This document shows, piece by piece, positions 47,418 to 57,278 of a stretch of DNA of 64,000 nt. The notes under the pieces are model-generated. The model did not search any database. It was not told the DNA's origin and saw nothing but the letters and a program-made list of their open reading frames with translations. The first letter of the stretch is position 1, and every line of letters begins with the position of its first letter. Source of the stretch: Pseudogymnoascus destructans (lineage: Eukaryota > Ascomycota > Leotiomycetes > Thelebolales > Thelebolaceae); the NCBI RefSeq assembly GCF_001641265.1, contig NW_020167533.1, forward strand, positions 1,054,001 to 1,118,000. Direction: 5' to 3'. Both the position numbers and the translations under genes were made by a program.

Positions 47418-48161
47418 ATAACTTAACCAATCTTGTGGGTAACTAAAGAGCGATGACATGTAATGAATCATAGAGGTTTGTAGAGATATGCTATGTGGTA
47501 ATATCGGCCCAGTAACTAAGGAGCGATGACGTGTAATGAATCATAGATGGTTGTAGCAATCGTTGAGTAGTATTGCTCTTGTTGTTGGTGTGATAAGCCA
47601 AAATATGTATAGTGACTTGTAGGTTTGAGGAGGAGATTTCCAAGTTTGCTCTTGAGTTTGATAGCAAACTGAGTGCAACGAATGTCAGTATGACATCCAG
47701 TTCAGTCCAGTTCAGTCCAGTTTAAGATTTCAACAGTTCAGTTCAGTTCAGTTTAGCAAAATTTATATCAGTTCAGTTCAGTCCAAACTATTAGTTCCAA
47801 TCACATGGGAAGTCAAGTGCTAGGCTTGTTTGGAATCGGAACGGGAGCTGAGGGATTCCGGGTTTTTGGCCTAGAAGTTTGGTAATCCCCACCAAGGGGG
47901 CCAGCGTTCCATGGCCCTTAGCGGGGCAGGTGAAAACTCTGTACCCAGAACAGTGGGCATACAGAGTATTACAGTAATTACTGTAGGGCCCCAAAACGCC
48001 CATAAATAGTGAGTAGGCCATTAGAATAGTTAGAATCAATTGACCCGAATGCTGTAATCTATTGTCGAAGCCTTCTTGCCCATTGCGCAAAACCTGAAGG
48101 TCCGACTGACCTATATACTTATTCCTTTGCTAATAACCGCAGATGTCATGCTGTCCTGTAC

Positions 48162-48446
48162 ATGACCCCTACCCAGATCTGCCAAGATGCAAATGCTGAG
48201 GCTCGATTCCTGGAAGAACTCGAGACCACACGCGATAAGGTCACCACCCTTGGGCGACTGAATCTTCCAAAGTCTAACAGGGATATCACCATGAGGGAGA
48301 TCCCATATCCTGGCACCCCAGACAGAATGCTCCTTCTGTACCCGCGGTGGAAGTCCAGTTGGAGCAAAATGGCCTCTTCAGATTTTGGATACAATGTCAA
48401 ATTAGAGAGATATTCCGCAATTGTTAGGCAGGAAGCCATGGTATGA
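48162..48446 (+). pseudogene. Possible gene fragment of a dispersed repeat
   Basis: A 94-codon frame with plausible protein character (RFLEELETTRDKVTTLGRLNL, REIPYPGTPDRMLLLYPRW). The last third is repeated in decayed form at 46630-46735. I do not recognise it. The second copy suggests a piece of a repeated gene or element and not a stand-alone gene. Confidence 0.35.
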
Positions 48447-48715
48447 GACATGGCCGAGGTCTTGCAGCTACTCTAGTAGGGGAAATAGCCTTAAGGTTAG
48501 ACCTTATAAGTGTAAATTTAAATATTTCTAAAAGTAAAAGTTAGAAATATGTATAATTAAATAAAAACTATATATCTATAGCTCTTTTGTTAGACTATAT
48601 CTATATTTATAAGAGTTTATATAAGACTTAGACGACTTATAATTTCTATAGGATTTATAATTTCTCTAATTTAAATAAACTCTATTATTCTTATAAACTT
48701 TAAAATAATAATATA

Positions 48716-50575
48716 ACGTACATGTATAGCGAAAGCGCCAAACAAGCGAAAGCGCCAAAATGATGCGGTGACCAAACCCCCCAACTAAATGTTAAATTCC
48801 TCAACAACAAAACATGCCCCATAAAAACGATGAAAGCCAATTAGTGCTAGCTATCCAGGCTATGCAAAGCGACCCAAAGTTACGCCTTCGAGTTGCTGCT
48901 AGGATCTATTCTGTGGACCACCGCAAGCTAGGTCGTCGTCTAGAAGGTGTACCTTCACGACGCGATATCCAAGCCAACTCACGGAAATTAACTAACCTAG
49001 AGGAGTCCGTCCTTGTTCAGTATATACTCGACCTAGCTGCCAAAGGGTTTCCTCCTCGGCTGTCTGTTGTTGAAGATATGGCAAGTCGACTACTTGCAAC
49101 ACGCGACGCGTCACGCGTTGGGTCGCGTTGGGCTTCAAACTTTGTTAAGCGGCGTGTAGAGCTCCAGACACGCTTTCAGCGCAAATACGACTACCAGAGG
49201 GCTAAGTGCGAAGATCCAGAAGTTATTAATGGCTGGTTTGAGCTTGTGCGTAACACAATTGCGAAATATGGTATCGATGAAGCAGATATCTACAACTTTG
49301 ATGAGACTGGGTTTATGATGGGCGTTATCTCAACTGCTATGGTTGTAACAAGCTCAGACGGGCGGGCAAAAGCAAAGAAGGTACAGCCTGGTAATCGGGA
49401 ATGGGTTACAGTAATCCAAGGCGTTAGTTCTCAAGGTTGGGCAGTACCACCATTTATCATTGTTGCAGGCAAAAACCACCTTACATCTTGGTATGAGAAT
49501 AGTGGATTTTCAAGCGATTGGGTGATTTCTGTTACTGAAAATGGCTGGACTACAAACGGGAGAGGCATGGATTGGATTCAGCACTTTGAGAAGCATACAA
49601 AGGCCCGGAGTGTTGGTGGTTATCGCTTGTTAGTCCTTGATGGTCATGAGAGCCATCACTCAGATGAGTTTGAGGAGTACTGCAAGGAACACAACATTAT
49701 TACGCTTTGTATGCCTGCTCACTCTTCTCATCTACTCCAGCCACTTGATGTTGGCTGTTTCGGCCCGTTAAAGCAGGCCTATGGTCGGCAAATTGAAGAT
49801 ATGATGCAGGCTCATATTTCTCATATTACAAAGGATGACTTCTTTCCTGCCTTCCACACTGCATTTAACACTACAATGACGGAAAGTAACATTCGAGGCG
49901 GGTTCCGAGGGGCAGGGCTTCTTCCATTTGACCCTGAGAGAGTGATATCTACACTTGATCTTAAGTTAAGGACACCAACGCCTCCAAGCTCCCGCCCAGG
50001 TACTGCTCAACCTTGGGTTTCTCAGACACCAAACAACCCAATTGAAGCTATGTCACAGTCTACATTTATTAAAACTCGGATTTCACGCCATCAAAATAGC
50101 TCTCCAACCTCAATCTATGCAGCTGTTGACCAGTTTACAAAGGGTGCATCGCAAATAATGCATCAATTAGCACTGCTAAAGGGAGATAACCAAAACCTAC
50201 GACAGGCAAATGAAGTACTAAGCAAGCGCCGGAGAGCTAGGAAAACACGACTACAGCAAGGAGGATCACTTAGTCAACAAGGGGCGCAAGAGCTACAGGA
50301 TGAGAGGGATGTTGTGCAGCAGGTAGAGCAGGAAATAAGGGCAAGCCGTGGTCAGAAGCCAAGGGAAGAAACCCGTGCCCGTCGCTGTGGCAAGTGTGGT
50401 GAGACTGGGCACAATGCGCGCACGTGTCAGATTGTAATAGACACCTCTGAGGAAGAGGACTCCGAGTAGTTTCAATTGATTTCTAATGTTGTGGTAGATT
50501 TATCGCAATGTTTGTCGTGAGGGTAGATAATTTTGGCGCTTTCGCTTGTTTGGCGCTTTCGCTATACATGTACGT
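48716..50575 (+). mobile_element. Second intact pogo/Fot1-like DNA transposon
   Basis: An 1860-bp element flanked by TA (48714-48715 and 50576-50577). The terminal inverted repeats are 46 bp and perfect by eye, starting ACGTACATGTATAGC. Each contains two direct copies of GCGAAAGCGCCAAA. It is unrelated in terminal sequence to the element at 42924. The single transposase gene is intact, so the copy is probably young. Confidence 0.95.
48814..50469 (+). CDS. Fot1-type transposase with C-terminal zinc knuckle
   Basis: Single exon, 551 aa. The N-terminal helix-turn-helix (LRVAARIYSVDHRKLGRRL) and the CENPB-type DNA-binding region (SRWASNFVKRRVELQTRF) are visible. The catalytic residues lie in YNFDETGFMMG, LLVLDGHESHHS and HLLQPLDVGCFG (DD-D). 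A flexible Pro/Ser/Gln region follows, then a Lys/Arg/Glu coiled coil (residues 440-520). Near the end is a CCHC knuckle (CGKCGETGHNARTC) before an acidic tail. A zinc knuckle on a DDE transposase is recurrent in fungal Fot1/pogo relatives and may help bind nucleic acid. There is no frameshift or stop, so it may be active. Confidence 0.95.
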   Translation: MPHKNDESQLVLAIQAMQSDPKLRLRVAARIYSVDHRKLGRRLEGVPSRRDIQANSRKLTNLEESVLVQYILDLAAKGFPPRLSVVEDMASRLLATRDASRVGSRWASNFVKRRVELQTRFQRKYDYQRAKCEDPEVINGWFELVRNTIAKYGIDEADIYNFDETGFMMGVISTAMVVTSSDGRAKAKKVQPGNREWVTVIQGVSSQGWAVPPFIIVAGKNHLTSWYENSGFSSDWVISVTENGWTTNGRGMDWIQHFEKHTKARSVGGYRLLVLDGHESHHSDEFEEYCKEHNIITLCMPAHSSHLLQPLDVGCFGPLKQAYGRQIEDMMQAHISHITKDDFFPAFHTAFNTTMTESNIRGGFRGAGLLPFDPERVISTLDLKLRTPTPPSSRPGTAQPWVSQTPNNPIEAMSQSTFIKTRISRHQNSSPTSIYAAVDQFTKGASQIMHQLALLKGDNQNLRQANEVLSKRRRARKTRLQQGGSLSQQGAQELQDERDVVQQVEQEIRASRGQKPREETRARRCGKCGETGHNARTCQIVIDTSEEEDSE

Positions 50576-50690
50576 TATTGTGTTATATTTTGCTAAATTC
50601 AAAGCACAGAGCCCTTGGCATTCTTATTTTTGGGGCCTGTAGCAGGCTTTCCTACAGTGACAGTATAGTAGGAAATCTAAGGCTTCACTC
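50576..50690. other. Short spacer between the pogo element and the tandem array
   Basis: About 115 bp of non-repetitive sequence. Nothing recognised. Confidence 0.5.
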
Positions 50691-51486
50691 GCTGCAGAAC
50701 CAAATAGTGGGTCTGTGTTTCCGACTGCGCTGCAGAACCAAATAGTGGGTCTGTATTTCCGACTGCACTGCAGAACCAAATACTGGGTCTGTGTTTCCGA
50801 CTGCATGTAACGCTGACTTCTAAACGATAGAAGACACAGAGGTTCTCTTGCATAAAGGTTGACTTATCAGAGGAGGCAGGGGATCAGACACAAAGGCTTC
50901 AAGTAACACGTTACTAGTATATAACAAATACTGTATTGAGTTGAGCACGAAGCTCCTATCTAAGGAAATACTATCTACTTATATAGTGGCGTCGTGCCTA
51001 GTGGACTCCTGGGAACTCACTCGAGTCCTCGGAGTCCTGGACTCTTAGGATTCTTCTCATCATCCTGCGAGTCCGTCACGTGCCTAGTGGACTCCTGGGA
51101 ACTCACTCGAGTCCTCGGAGTCCTGGACTCTTAGGACTCTTCTCATCATCCTGCGAGTCCGTCACGTGATACTTTCGGAACTACTATTCCCCGCTGCCCC
51201 TCCAGGTACCAGGGCCGGTCTCATGCGACCTCCCTCCTTCCTGTCCTGTAGTTGGCCAGCCTTCTTGTTCCGTCGTAACACTGCACTGCAGAACCAAATA
51301 GTGGGTCTGTGTTTCCGACTGCGCTGCAGAACCAAATAGTGGATCTGTGTTTCCGACTGCACTGCAGAACCAAATACTGGGTCTGTGTTTCCGACTGCGC
51401 TGCAGAACCAAATAGTGGATCTGTGTTTCTGACTGCACTGCAGAACCAAATACTGGGTCTGTGTTTCCGACTGCGCTGCAGGACCA
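50691..51486. repeat. 38-bp tandem array split by a solo LTR
   Basis: Units of 38 bp starting GCTGCAGAACCAAATAGTGG and ending TCTGTGTTTCCGACTGC are present as three copies at 50691-50805 and five at 51281-51486. Alternate units carry GCTGCAG or ACTGCAG, and AGTGGG, AGTGGA or ACTGGG variants. The two blocks are one array interrupted by the LTR at 50806-51280. Confidence 0.93.
50806..51280. mobile_element. Solo LTR of a retrotransposon with 5-bp target duplication
   Basis: A 475-bp unit beginning TGTAACGC and ending CGTAACA. It is flanked by CTGCA on both sides (50801-50805 and 51281-51285). It contains an internal 86-bp tandem duplication (50993-51078 and 51079-51164) ending in a GTCACGTG motif. 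No coding sequence or second LTR lies nearby, so it is a solo LTR left by recombination. Its terminal bases resemble those of the Gypsy LTR nearby, but the sequence differs. Confidence 0.85.
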
Positions 51487-51495
51487 ATAAAGGGT

Positions 51496-51765
51496 TTATG
51501 AAACCCTCAGTCGCTTTCTTTTTCGTTGCGCCTCGGATTTAAGTAGGTCTCCAAGAGATGGGCTTGCGGAGACTTGAAGAAGATCTTGATATAGAGGTTG
51601 CTGCGAAATGGGTGTTGCTTTGATCACAATACTCTTGCCCAGTTCTTCATTTGTAGGCGTATTGTTGCATAAGGGTTCGCCTCCCCTACTAGTCGCATCT
51701 CTGGAAGCCCAAGCTTCAGTGTTACACACATCTTGGAGAGTATCTGGTGGGTTCTTGAAGCCTTG
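51496..51765 (-). pseudogene. 3' part of an unidentified gene interrupted by the Gypsy element
   Basis: The minus-strand frame ends at 51496 with SEAQRKRKRLRVS. Upstream it meets the Gypsy target site. On the other side of the element the frame continues without a stop from 58840 to 58974 (minus strand), together about 135 codons. A plausible 3' splice site (TCTTAG) lies at 58975, a branch-like CTAAT upstream, and a donor GTATGA at 59021-59026. The protein is not recognised. The long joint frame and the splice signals support a real gene broken by the insertion. Confidence 0.55.
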
Positions 51766-51770
51766 AAACG

Positions 51771-52009
51771 TGTAAAGTCGTAGGACCCAGGGTCACACGG
51801 GAGCTCAGGGAACCAGATCAGTAGGTAGGAAGTAGGATTCAATGCGTAACAATAGGTCTACGTATATACAGCGACTATTGACTGGAGGCCTCACTCCGAG
51901 CCTCCAGCCCCTTATATACAGGAACCCGTAGGCCCTAATTTACCGAGCCCGCCAGGTCCACTGTAAGAGCGTGACACCTCACGTGCCCTCACGTGAGGGC
52001 CGCCTTACA
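51771..52009 (-). repeat. 3' LTR of the Gypsy element
   Basis: 239 bp, identical by eye to the other LTR. It contains the perfect 16-bp palindrome GCCCTCACGTGAGGGC (51985-52000) and a TATATA-type motif (CTTATATACAGG). Confidence 0.95.
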
Positions 52010-52407
52010 ATTACCTCCCCCTTCTAGGGAATTGCCCCCAATTCCAGGCATAGAGATCAGGGCTGATTGCGCCCTTGTTTGGGCTTGTTTGGCTTGTTTG
52101 CTCGCGCGTAGGGTGGGTTGTTGTTATCGAACTCGCGCCTGTCAGGGGGGTCCCGTGACCCCCCTTGTTGTTGTGCCGCGGCCACCCCCAGTTGTTGTGG
52201 GCATCGCGCTTAACTCCCACTTCCTACCCAACTTCCTACTTTCCTCACACAACCTCACACCAAGTGCCCGCTCTTCTGGGTTCTTGGGTTCTTCCTTTTG
52301 ATCCTCTTCCAAGGTTTGCTTCAAGGATTACTCCCTCTTCGCAAGGTATTTACCTCCCTTCCGTCCTTCGTCTTCAGGGACTGATCTGTGGATTAGTTCC
52401 GTCAATC

Positions 52408-53663
52408 ATGGCTCCGCGCAAGCAGCCCAAGAAGACAGTGGCGCCTGTCACCACCCCTCTCAAGCGCTCTTCCGCCCAGATGTCTGGGTCTCCCGAGTTG
52501 GAGTCACCTGCCACCCCTACTCCCTTCGGTCCTGCTTCCGTTGCGTCCACCTCTCGCCCTCGCACCGTGCGTCCCTACCGATCACCTTCGGTTGAGGACG
52601 CTCCAGAGGAGGAGGAGGAGGTCGCTGCTCAGTTGGCCGCCAAGGAGATGCGTACGGCGCTGGGGTGGAAGCTTTCTGCGCGCCGCCCAGTTCCAGAGTC
52701 TGTTGGTCCCCTTCGCGCAGGCTCCCGCGACTGCTGCGTCAAGTGTTCAGTCACCTATTACAACTATCCTGGACAGATCTGCTGGGTCCCTGTTGGCTTG
52801 GACAAGTGCGGCGACTGTCTCCAAGGAAACCACCACTGCGTTCCGGTAGGCCTCCTTTTCCTTCTTAGTGGGATATGCTGACAACCAGGCAGGTCGGTCC
52901 TGATCAGAAGGATGCCCTCACTGCCCTGCAGCTCAAGTCCGACGCCTATTTGAACTGTTGCGCTGACGACGAGGACGCTGGGCTGGAACATAATTCGGTC
53001 GCCACCCGTGAGGCTCTGGCCTCCCTCCTCTTTGCCCAACGCGAGTTCACTACCGCTGATAAGGGCAAGGAGCCTCGCACCCTGAAGGTCAAGAATAAGG
53101 GTAAGAGAGCTGCTACGTCCTTCCACGAGGAACCTGTTGCGCCTCTCCCTGAGGCTGGGGGCCCCGTCGTCCGCAACCTCAACGACCCACGCCAAGCCCT
53201 TCTTCACCACGCTGAGACCCTTGCTGAGCTGGATCAGGCCAAAACCAAGGCTCTCAAGGCTGCTGCTGCTATGTTCCACGCCGCTACTGATGCGGCTCTA
53301 GACGCCTACCAGGTTGGCCTCAACGCCCACGTCGCCGCCCTGAAGTTTGTCGTAGGTTTGTGATTCCCATCCTTCCTGGACGTTTTGCTGACCCTGTGGG
53401 TAGCTCGAGTGAGGCCTGTCCTGCCCTCCGCGCCCTTGTCGGTAGGACCTATTCTCCTGCCTACGCCTGCGGATTACGATCGTGCTCTTTTTGAGCGTTT
53501 GTTTGTGCGTCCAGACCAGTGGCGCTTCAATCCACGCCCTGCCCCCGTCGTCGCCCCCTTGTCTGACGCGCGCATTTCTTCTAGGTCTGGGTCGGGGTCT
53601 GCTTCTGGGTCTGTGAGCCCTTCTCCTTCGGAACTTGACGCGTTGTTTTTTCCCTTAGTTTAG
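52408..53663 (+). CDS. Spliced antisense gene inside the Gypsy element, unknown function
   Basis: Three exons, 52408..52845, 52893..53355 and 53404..53663, give 386 aa with closing phases. The introns are 47 and 48 nt. Each contains a GCTGAC branch-type motif. The second donor is GTTTGT. The N-terminal 60 residues are Lys/Pro/Ser-rich (MAPRKQPKKTVAP). A cysteine module (DCCVKCSVTYYNYPGQICW, then CGDCLQGNHHC) spans residues 110-147 and looks like a zinc-binding site. A middle helix is Ala-rich (KALKAAAAMFHAATDAALDAY). The end is Ser/Gly-rich. Its stop lies 10 bp from the end of the chromodomain frame on the other strand, so the two are convergent. It is not gag, pol or env. I do not recognise it. 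Regulation of the element by antisense is conjecture. Confidence 0.75.
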
Positions 53664-53672
53664 GACAATACA

Positions 53673-56600
53673 CTACATTGCCTTCTGCGTCTGTTCCTTG
53701 TGATATGCCTTGATTAACGGTAGTCCTACGTCAAGCTTTGGAGCCCACCGATCGTCAGCTGCAGTGTAGCCTGCCCACCTAATCAGGTATTCCTCTCGGA
53801 TTCCTCTACCCCTCCGCACAGTCCTGTGGTCTAGGACTGCCTCGACCTAGTATTCTTCTTCCCCATCCACGATCTCTGGATCTGGTGGAGGATCGGCCTT
53901 CTCAACGCCTTCCCGATACCTCTCGAGTAGGGAGACGTGGAACACGTCGTGAATCGCCTTATACCGTGGGGGAAGCCTCAATCGATACGCCTGTTTACCT
54001 ATCCGCCCGGTGATCTCATACGGTCCGAGCCACCGGTGACCTAGCTTCCTACTTGGCTGGGTGGTTCTGATATTCTTGGCAGAAAGCCACACCCGTTCGC
54101 CGACCATGAACTGCATTGGCTTGTGGATCTTGTTATATCCTCGGACTTGGGCTTCCTTCGATCTCGCCCAGGCCTCTTCAAGCTCCTTTCGTAGGTCGAG
54201 GATCTTCTGGACTCGGTCTCTTGCAACCGGCACCTCCCTTCTCATGGGGTCGTCCTCGATCCCTTGCCGCAGGTCGATGTTGATACCGTATCGAGCCTGA
54301 TTTGGCGACATCTGGATGGAATCGTGGAAGGCATTATTGTAGGTAAGCTCCGCGAAGTGAAGAAGTTCTACCCAATTGTCCTGGTGCTGATTGCAGTGTA
54401 GGCGTAGGTAGGCCTCAATATTCTGGTTCTGCCTTTCCGTCTGGCCGTCAGATTGAGGGTGGAAGGCAGTCGATAGGTTCCGCCGTACTTTGAGGTGGAA
54501 ACAGAAGGCCGACCAGAAGTGGCACGTAAATACGCTGCCGCGGTCTGTAATTATTTCAGCAGGAATTCCAAAGTCCTTAACCCAATACTCAAGGAAGACC
54601 CGCCCCAACTCGGTGGCAGTAATGGTCTTCCGGCAGGGTATATATTTGGATACCTTGGTGTATCGGTCTACGATTACCAAAATGGAGTCTGAAGCCTTAG
54701 CTTGGTCTGCTCCTATACTAGGCGGCAGATCTGTGATGAAGTCCATACTTATGGACTCAAAGGGCTTAGTAGGCATTTGAGGCCTTGCATTTCGCCGTAG
54801 GGTCTATGCCGTACCGGCTTGATCCGCTGGCACCGATCGCAGCCACGTACGTACTCCCTGGCTTCCTGGTCTAATCCAGGCCAGTAGTATTTCCGTCGGA
54901 TCAGTTCCTGGGTCTTCTTATATCCGAAGTGCCCAGCCAAAGGGTCGTCGTGGCAAATCTTGAAGATTTCCATACGTACTGCCTGATTGGGAGGCACGTA
55001 GGCCGCTCCCTTGAAGCGTAGGATGCCTGCATCGTCTACTCTCCAACCTGAAGAGCCCTTCGCCCACGCCGACCCTGCTTCTCTGGCCCTGTGAACAGCG
55101 AGCTCGTCAGCCGCTTGAAGGGTTTTGATCAGATCCGCTAAGGGTTCGGCCGTGGCACTGTAGGCGCTCTCTCCCTGAGCCATGGCTGCCACCATAACTC
55201 GAGGGACAATGAGACCTGGACTCTTGGTGTCCTTACTCTGGTCTTCGCCCAGTGTGGTGCCTACTTCTTGTAAGTCAGCCACTACCCGCCTCATCTGCAG
55301 GGTTTCTTCTCCTGCCTGTATGGCTTTCTGGAGCTTGTTTCGAAGGGTAGGAAGCATCACGTTCTGGCTACCCTTCTCTTCCTCATAGTCTGGTCTCCTA
55401 GACGGCCCATCTGCGGGGTTGGTCTTGCCAGCTCGATAGGATATTTGGAAGTCGTAGGCTGACAACGCCTGCGCCCACCGCGCCTGCCTTCTTGTGAGGG
55501 CGGTGGTTTCCATGAAGTATTTCAGGTTGTTGTGATCCGTCAGGACCTCGATTGGGTGTTGGCTACCCTCTAGGTAATGCCTCCACTGTTCGAAAGATCT
55601 CACGATCGCCAAGAGCTCTTGGTCGTGGACCTCATAGTTCAGCTCTGCTGGCTCCAGCTTTTTGCTGAAGAAGGCGACTGGGTGCCACCCACCCCTTCGT
55701 TCTGGGGTTTCTTCTACATATTGGGAAAGATTCCCTGCCAACCCGAAGCCGGAGGAGTCTGTCTCAAGTCTAATCTTACAGCTTGGATCGAAATGGACTA
55801 ACATGGGAGCTGTGGTGAAGGCCTCCTTGAGGCGATCGAACGCGCCCTGCTGCATTGCTCCCCACACAAAGGGCCCGGTCTGTTTACCGGCCTTGGCCCC
55901 CTTCATAAGGCCAGTCAAGGGTGCCACAACAGAGGAGTACTGCTCTATGAAGCGTCGGTAAAAGTTGGCGAAGCCGAGAAACACCTGGACCTCTCGGTAG
56001 GTCTTGGGTGTAGGCCACTCAGCTATCGCAGCAACCCGGTCGCCTTCCATAGCCACTCCTTCTGTTGTGACGGTATATCCAAGGAAGCCTACCTGTTTGG
56101 TATTGAACTCGCACTTTGAGAGCTTTACATATAGGTTCGCCTCTCGTAGGCGACCTAGGACCTCCTGTACGTGGTGGGTATGTTCCTCCTCTTTAGAGGA
56201 ATAAATAAGGATATCGTCGAGGTATACAACGCATATCGTATCAACGAGCCCTTCGAGGGTCTCGTTCATATAGGCCTGAAACGTGGCTGGCGCGTTGGCC
56301 AAGCCAAAAGGCATCACTTTGTACTCAAAGTGGCCGTAACGAGTGCGGAAGGCGGTCTTCCACTCGTCGCCTGGGCGGATCCGGATCCTGTGGTAGGCGT
56401 TCCTAATATCAAGCTTTGTGAAGACCTTTGCTCCTTGGAGCCGATCCAAGGTCTCTGTGATCAGCGGCAAGGGGTGCCTATTCTTTACGGTGATCTTATT
56501 CAGACCCCTATAATCCACGCAGAGGCGTAGACTGCCGTCCTTCTTCTGTACGAACAGTATGGGCGCGCCCGCTGGGCTTATGCTCCTCTGGATCCAACCC

Positions 56601-57239
56601 TTCCTTTCGCTTGATTGAAGGTATTCCAGGAGTGTGGCCAACTCCGTCTCAGATAGGTTGTATACCGGGCCGTAAGGCGGCTCTTGCATGCTGGTAAATA
56701 CCGTGGGTCTTCCTACCCAGCTCGGGTAGGTCTTCTGCCCGCTCCTTAGAGAAGACGTCGGCGAATTCAGCGTACTCCCTTGGGCATTGGGGTTCCAATG
56801 CTCCTTCCGAGGTCAACGCCAGGACAAAGGCAGTATCGCCTTTGTCTAGCTCTTCAATACCCACCTCCATCGCCTTCGATATATCGAAGGGGTAGCGCCA
56901 TATCTGGGTCTGCCAATCGATCTGGGGGTTGACCTGTACGATCCAGTCCATTCCAAGGATAACATCCACACCAGGGGTATCCATGGAAAGGAACGTCTGG
57001 TCTACGGTCGTCTCCCTTCGAAAGTGGTCCCAGGCCTTGATCTGTACGGTCGCCGCTCCGTATATGGCAATCTCCTTGCCGTCCACAGCCCTCGCTCGAG
57101 GTGGGCCCTTGTCTCGGCACTCTAGGCCCTTATCTTTTGCGAAGAGGGGGTGGATAGTTGACGCGTCCGACCCCGAATCGAGTAGAGCCTTGGCCTTGTG
57201 CCAGGTAGGCCCTACTTTGATTTCAATGTCGATCTCCAT
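53673..57239 (-). pseudogene. Gypsy pol (protease, RT, RNase H, integrase, chromodomain), with lesions
   Basis: Three frames make up pol. The first, 57239-56649, has the protease LLDSGSDASTIHP. It shifts to 56689-54749 with reverse transcriptase (YLDDILIYS), RNase H (LTDHNNLKYFM) and the integrase HHCC finger (HFGYKKTQELIRRKYYW ... CDRCQRI). It then shifts to 54776-53847 with the integrase core (D in LVIVDRYTK, D in IITDRGSVF, E in HPQSDGQTERQNQ). The first change equals one extra base near 56690 and the second one missing base near 54775. A TAG at 53847-53849 then cuts off the chromodomain (EEYLIRWAGY ... DDRWAPK), which continues in the same frame to a stop at 53673. Unless the shifts are programmed or base-call errors, this copy cannot make full Pol. 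Confidence 0.9.
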
Positions 57240-57278
57240 CCTCTTCGCCTGCGTAGGGCGTATGGCTTCGGTAGGGAG

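Larger units (their letters stand above)
45134..48715. other. Repeat-rich, decayed region between two transposons
   Basis: There are three diverged direct repeats (about 45941-46030, 46165-46280, 46375-46460) sharing GAGGTACAGAAGTTATTTAA and a GGGTACATAGGTACATAGG block. Two related fragments (46630-46735 and 48348-48446) share a GGCTTCTTCAGA.TTTTG block. There is a 16-bp satellite (47274-47417), duplicated AACTAAAGAGCGATGAC blocks (47442 and 47512), and CAGTTCAGTCCAG runs (47695-47790). A 94-codon frame (48162-48446) and a 143-codon frame (45471-45902, minus) are open but unrecognised. From 48480 to 48715 the DNA is extremely AT-rich. Confidence 0.65.

Noticed and set aside
48601..48715. AT-rich stretch as a possible centromere or replication origin
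   Set aside because: It is only a couple of hundred bases and adjoins a transposon. There is no specific motif to support such a role.
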